Below are positions 60,998 to 64,000 of a DNA stretch of 64,000 bases, piece by piece (within the stretch, counting starts at the first letter, position 1; each line of letters starts with the position of its first letter). The stretch lies in NCBI GenBank assembly GCA_000996275.1, contig LCEG01000001.1, positions 248,001 to 312,000 of the forward strand, written 5' to 3'. A program made the position numbers and the translations under genes. Source of the DNA: a candidate division TM6 bacterium GW2011_GWE2_42_60 (GTDB taxonomy: Bacteria > Babelota > Babeliae > Babelales > Babelaceae). Below the pieces are notes generated by a model. That model made no database searches, had not been told where the DNA came from, and saw only the letters and a list, made by a program, of their open reading frames with translations.

Positions 60998-62137
60998 TTA
61001 CCCTAAAAATCGTTTAAAGAAACCCGATATTGTTCCGGTTCCATCATCAACAGAAGTGCCAATCTGCTCTGAATAAGTACGAAGTGTAGTCTCTGCGTCG
61101 CTTGAAAGAGTTGTTGGAATATGGCAGGTGGTCGTTACAACAAGGTCGCCAGATCCGCGAGATTGAATTTTGTGAAACCCTTTTCCTTTGACGATGATAC
61201 GTTTTCCAACGGGGCACCCACGCGGGATTTTAATAGTCTCTTTTGAACCGTCAAGTGAGGTGATTTCAACTTGAGCACCCAAAACGAGTTGTGGGTAGGT
61301 AAGTGAAATTGTACATTCAAGATCATCACCGATACGTTTAAAAGGAGCATGTTCAAGGACGCGTACGGTTAGGATGAGGTCGCCTTGTTTGCCGCCATAA
61401 ACTCCCGCATCACCTTTTTCTGCAACGCGTAGTTCTGCATTATTAAAAATGCCTTTAGGGATGGTAACAGAGAGCTTTTCATATTGTTGAATGCGTGATT
61501 GACCTTTGCATTTTTCGCAAGGAGTTTTGATGATGAAGCCTTGTCCTGAGCAGGTTGCGCAGGTCTGCGAATAGACAAAAATACCCTGGCGATAATGAAT
61601 CTGGCCTGTTCCACGACAATCGTTACAAGTTTCTGCCGACGTTCCTTCTTTCATCCCCTTGCTCTTGCAGGCATCGCATGAAACAAAGTGATAGTACGTA
61701 ACTTCTTTTTTTACACCGGTAAAAGATTCTTCGAGAGAGACCGTAATTTCTTGAGTAAGATCGTGCCCACGGCGAGGCGTTGGCCCTGCTTTTCGAGAAC
61801 GTTTCTGTCGGGCTGCACCCCCACCAAAAATATCACCAAAAATATCACCAAAATGTTCAAAGATCTCATCCATGTCGCCAAAGCCTTCAAAGCCAGCGCC
61901 GCCTCCCGCTTGTCCGGGAGCAGCATGACCAAATTGGTCATATTTCTTACGCTTTTCTTGATTGGAAAGCACTTCATAAGCTTCGGCAGCTTCTTTGAAT
62001 TTATCTTCAGCTTCTTTGTTGTCCGGATTGCGATCCGGGTGATATTTGAGTGCAAGCTTGCGGTATGCTTGTTTGATTTCGTCTTGGCTTGCGGTCTTTG
62101 CTACCCCAAGTACCTCATAGTAATCTCTTTTGGTCAT
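60998..62137 (-). CDS. dnaJ: Chaperone DnaJ
   Basis: 379 residues, class I Hsp40 that stimulates DnaK. J domain [20 protein letters not shown] to KYDQF with HPD in KYHPDRN (about 33-36), a Gly/Phe-rich region ([20 protein letters not shown]), four zinc motifs ([32 protein letters not shown]) and the C-terminal client-binding domains. The last zinc motif ends in S in place of the final G. dnaK and grpE are not adjacent. No CIRCE element is visible upstream; a TATACT -10 box is (62176-62171). Confidence 0.96.
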   Translation of the reverse strand: MTKRDYYEVLGVAKTASQDEIKQAYRKLALKYHPDRNPDNKEAEDKFKEAAEAYEVLSNQEKRKKYDQFGHAAPGQAGGGAGFEGFGDMDEIFEHFGDIFGDIFGGGAARQKRSRKAGPTPRRGHDLTQEITVSLEESFTGVKKEVTYYHFVSCDACKSKGMKEGTSAETCNDCRGTGQIHYRQGIFVYSQTCATCSGQGFIIKTPCEKCKGQSRIQQYEKLSVTIPKGIFNNAELRVAEKGDAGVYGGKQGDLILTVRVLEHAPFKRIGDDLECTISLTYPQLVLGAQVEITSLDGSKETIKIPRGCPVGKRIIVKGKGFHKIQSRGSGDLVVTTTCHIPTTLSSDAETTLRTYSEQIGTSVDDGTGTISGFFKRFLG

Positions 62138-62170
62138 ATCCGTTATTTCCTCTCTGACTTATTTGGTCTT

Positions 62171-62176
62171 AGTATA
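62171..62176 (-). promoter_or_regulatory. Candidate -10 box of dnaJ
   Basis: TATACT on the minus strand, 33 bp before the dnaJ ATG. No clear sigma70 -35 at 16-18 bp, which could mean an alternative sigma factor or an activator. Confidence 0.4.
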
Positions 62177-62293
62177 CCAGGAAAGGGCGATAAAAAGTAG
62201 CCCCCTTTTTTTGGAGTATTGAGAAGTATAAGCTTTCTATGGTAGTTTTTTCACTGAAGTTGAGATGCGGATTGAGGAGAAAAGGATTTTTTG

Positions 62294-64000
62294 ATGAAAC
62301 GGCTCTTTTTTGTTATTTCTATTTGTTTTTTAGTGTTTAGGCAAACGCAGGCGGTGCCAACAAGGCTTTTTGAGGGATTTGATGCAATATTAATGCCGGA
62401 ATATGATTTTCTGGATCCTCTTTATGGGCAACTTTTGGCGGTTAAGCAGGAGCTTATTGAGAATTTTTATATGAGTGGGGAAGCAAAACACCCATTGACG
62501 CGCCTTTGCCTGCAACTTTTTTTTAGACGGGAAGAAGATGGTTTTTTTGCTCCGACCAAAAAAGCGGAGTATGTTTCAACCTATTTGACGCCCTACGATT
62601 TTGGATGGGTTATTGCACTTGTTCTTTTTAAGCCGGATAGTTTTAGAGATGCAAGTCTCTACTCTGACTGTGAAAAAAGCACTAAAGTTGATCAGGATGT
62701 GTGTGCTTTTTTAAAAAAAATAAGAGAACAGCAACAAGAGAAAGGGGTAAAAAACCTGTTTAAACCCTCAACAGTTTTTAAGTTTATAAATCTGATTGTT
62801 GAGGCGCGTAACCAGGCGGAAAAACAGTCTTATGATGCGGCAATCCCGGTGCATATTTTGCTTGCGGCAGCGTGCATGAAGTCTACGAGTAAAGCCGATC
62901 TTTTGGAAATTATGCGTGGCATAATTGAGCATACGCCACCGGAGAAAGCTGTTTTTAAACAAGAGCAAAAGGCCCTTTTTGCAAAGGAGAAGAATAACGA
63001 GATAAATAACGAGAAAAAGCTTTTCTTGGGGAAAATCTATGAAGAAAAACAGGCCTTTGAGGATTTTGAAGCACTAGTAAACAATGAGACAAACAAGGCT
63101 CCCTCTCGGCATGCATTGTTATTACAAAATTTAATGTTTTCCGGCTTTGAAACAGTTCAAATGCTTGTATTCAGAGGTTCTTCTGACTGTACTGAATCGG
63201 GGCTTGTGGAATTTACGCGATTTTTGCTTGATTATGAAGGGACTCTAGATATTTCACTGCTCCCCGTACATCTTCAAAAGCATCCGTTTGTGGTTGATTT
63301 TGTGGGGCAATTCAAGGGGAAAAGCGTTAACGATGAGACGGCACGCACCTGGTTTTTTGATGCGCTTTCGGGAAAGCAAACACTTGTCTATAAGAAAAAA
63401 AACCAAGAGATAAAGGCGTTGCCGGAGAATATTTTACAGGGCCTTAATCTTATTTTTGGGACGAAGGCTAAGGAATGGAAAGAGCTTGGGCCTGCGCTTT
63501 CTACCGAAGAGCGGATAGTAACATTTGAATTAAAAGATAGTTCAAAACCAACGGAAGGAACTATTGTTCTTACTATTACCGAGAAGGGCACAGCCAGAAC
63601 GGATGAGCTCGATGTAGCTCCTGGGCATACTGAAGTAGTGAGGGCAGTTGATATAAAAATAGTTGAGAAGACCGAAAAGCTTATAAAAAAGTTTTTTGGA
63701 GAGATTGCCATTGATTCATACCCATTGTGCATATTCAAAAGTAGGAGCTCTCTATTTGAAAGCATTGGTGAGAAGAGTCAGGTAAATGGATTATTGACGC
63801 ATGCGCTTAAAACAACGGGATTTGGCCTTTATTGCAAGCTTTTGATTGATCCTCCTATGGCGCCTATAGTTAATGCGCTTTTTGATCCAGCTCGCGTTAT
63901 TCCGACGAGTGATTTTGCAGGGGGACTTATTTCGGGTCCTATTTTTCAGCGGTATCAAGATGTTCCTTTTTCAGCTTATGCAGCACGATTTCCTGTGATG
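62294..64000 (+). CDS. Large exported hypothetical protein (partial, runs off window)
   Basis: ATG 62294 behind AAAAGGA (eight-base spacing) opens a frame of 569 codons without a stop up to the window edge. Signal peptide MKRLFFVISICFLVFRQTQA, then a largely helical soluble protein with regular Phe/Leu/Lys positions and no membrane segment. Segments such as LLPVHLQKHPFVVDFVGQFK and LTHALKTTGFGLYCKLLIDP do not suggest a known family. Codon use is like its neighbours. It follows dnaJ divergently and lies in an area of exported proteins of unknown role. Confidence 0.75.
   Translation, partial: MKRLFFVISICFLVFRQTQAVPTRLFEGFDAILMPEYDFLDPLYGQLLAVKQELIENFYMSGEAKHPLTRLCLQLFFRREEDGFFAPTKKAEYVSTYLTPYDFGWVIALVLFKPDSFRDASLYSDCEKSTKVDQDVCAFLKKIREQQQEKGVKNLFKPSTVFKFINLIVEARNQAEKQSYDAAIPVHILLAAACMKSTSKADLLEIMRGIIEHTPPEKAVFKQEQKALFAKEKNNEINNEKKLFLGKIYEEKQAFEDFEALVNNETNKAPSRHALLLQNLMFSGFETVQMLVFRGSSDCTESGLVEFTRFLLDYEGTLDISLLPVHLQKHPFVVDFVGQFKGKSVNDETARTWFFDALSGKQTLVYKKKNQEIKALPENILQGLNLIFGTKAKEWKELGPALSTEERIVTFELKDSSKPTEGTIVLTITEKGTARTDELDVAPGHTEVVRAVDIKIVEKTEKLIKKFFGEIAIDSYPLCIFKSRSSLFESIGEKSQVNGLLTHALKTTGFGLYCKLLIDPPMAPIVNALFDPARVIPTSDFAGGLISGPIFQRYQDVPFSAYAARFPVM

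Noticed and set aside
62138-62293. CIRCE (HrcA) operator upstream of dnaJ
   Set aside because: No TTAGCACTC-N9-GAGTGCTAA-like inverted repeat is present.

Overview
The window is a gene-dense bacterial chromosome segment of moderate GC with short intergenic gaps, Shine-Dalgarno sites of the AAGGAG/AAAGGA type and sigma70-like promoters. The envelope looks Gram-negative: there is an exported, barrel-like protein at the left edge, two RseP-type site-2 proteases, MurC and a SpoIID/LytB lytic transglycosylase. Many exported proteins have no recognisable family. Together with the trmD/SPOUT/rplS order and the lack of biosynthetic genes, this best fits a host-associated lineage such as Candidatus Dependentiae (TM6). 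That placement is inference from memory; a 16S, EF-Tu or ribosomal-protein tree would decide it.

Layout. 1-7.7 kb, mostly minus strand: a partial exported Cys-containing protein open at the window edge, an APC amino-acid permease, a small DUF-like protein (+), and hflX-pcrA-gltX. 7.9-12.1 kb (+): ffh-rpsP-khpA-trmD(fused to a second SPOUT domain)-rplS-lipoprotein. 12.1-14.7 kb (-): an exported Gly-rich/coiled-coil protein, murC and a MerR-like regulator. 14.7-18.2 kb (+): yidC-recR-pepP, convergent with an NhaC-type antiporter. 20.0-20.4 kb: rplM alone, closed by a bidirectional terminator shared with a tandem pair of M50 proteases on the minus strand.

22.5-41.9 kb is one uninterrupted str-S10-spc-alpha cluster: rpsL-rpsG-fusA-tuf, rpsJ to rpsQ, rplN to rplO, secY-adk-map-infA-rpmJ, rpsM-rpsK-rpsD-rpoA-rplQ. 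No rpmD (uL30) lies between rpsE and rplO. The small rpmJ gene (38 aa) is present. Directly after rplQ sits an IS4-like insertion sequence (about 41984-43138) with inverted ends, a flanking 8-bp direct repeat and a hairpin over the transposase start. It abuts a thioredoxin reductase gene whose strongest start adds a signal-peptide-like N-terminus.

44.2-53.7 kb is accessory: sbcC without sbcD beside it, an exported protein with a methyltransferase-like glycine loop, an ABC-2 exporter pair, a GAPDH-family gene, an array of palindromic REP-like elements, a very Cys/Lys-rich exported protein with a perfect 57-bp internal repeat, and a Lys/Glu-rich exported protein. 53.9-57.2 kb is a tRNA(CAT)-led run: tRNA, COG1579 zinc-ribbon protein, RNase HI, SpoIID/LytB protein and YdjM-like membrane protein. 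The right end carries a baeRF-family protein, a large exported hypothetical protein, dnaJ, and another large exported hypothetical protein cut by the window edge.

No CRISPR array, rRNA operon, prophage or recognisable defence island is present. The most unusual signals are the REP-like array with the repeat-built Cys-rich protein next to it, the IS/trxB junction, the double-SPOUT TrmD, and the set of exported proteins of unknown function.
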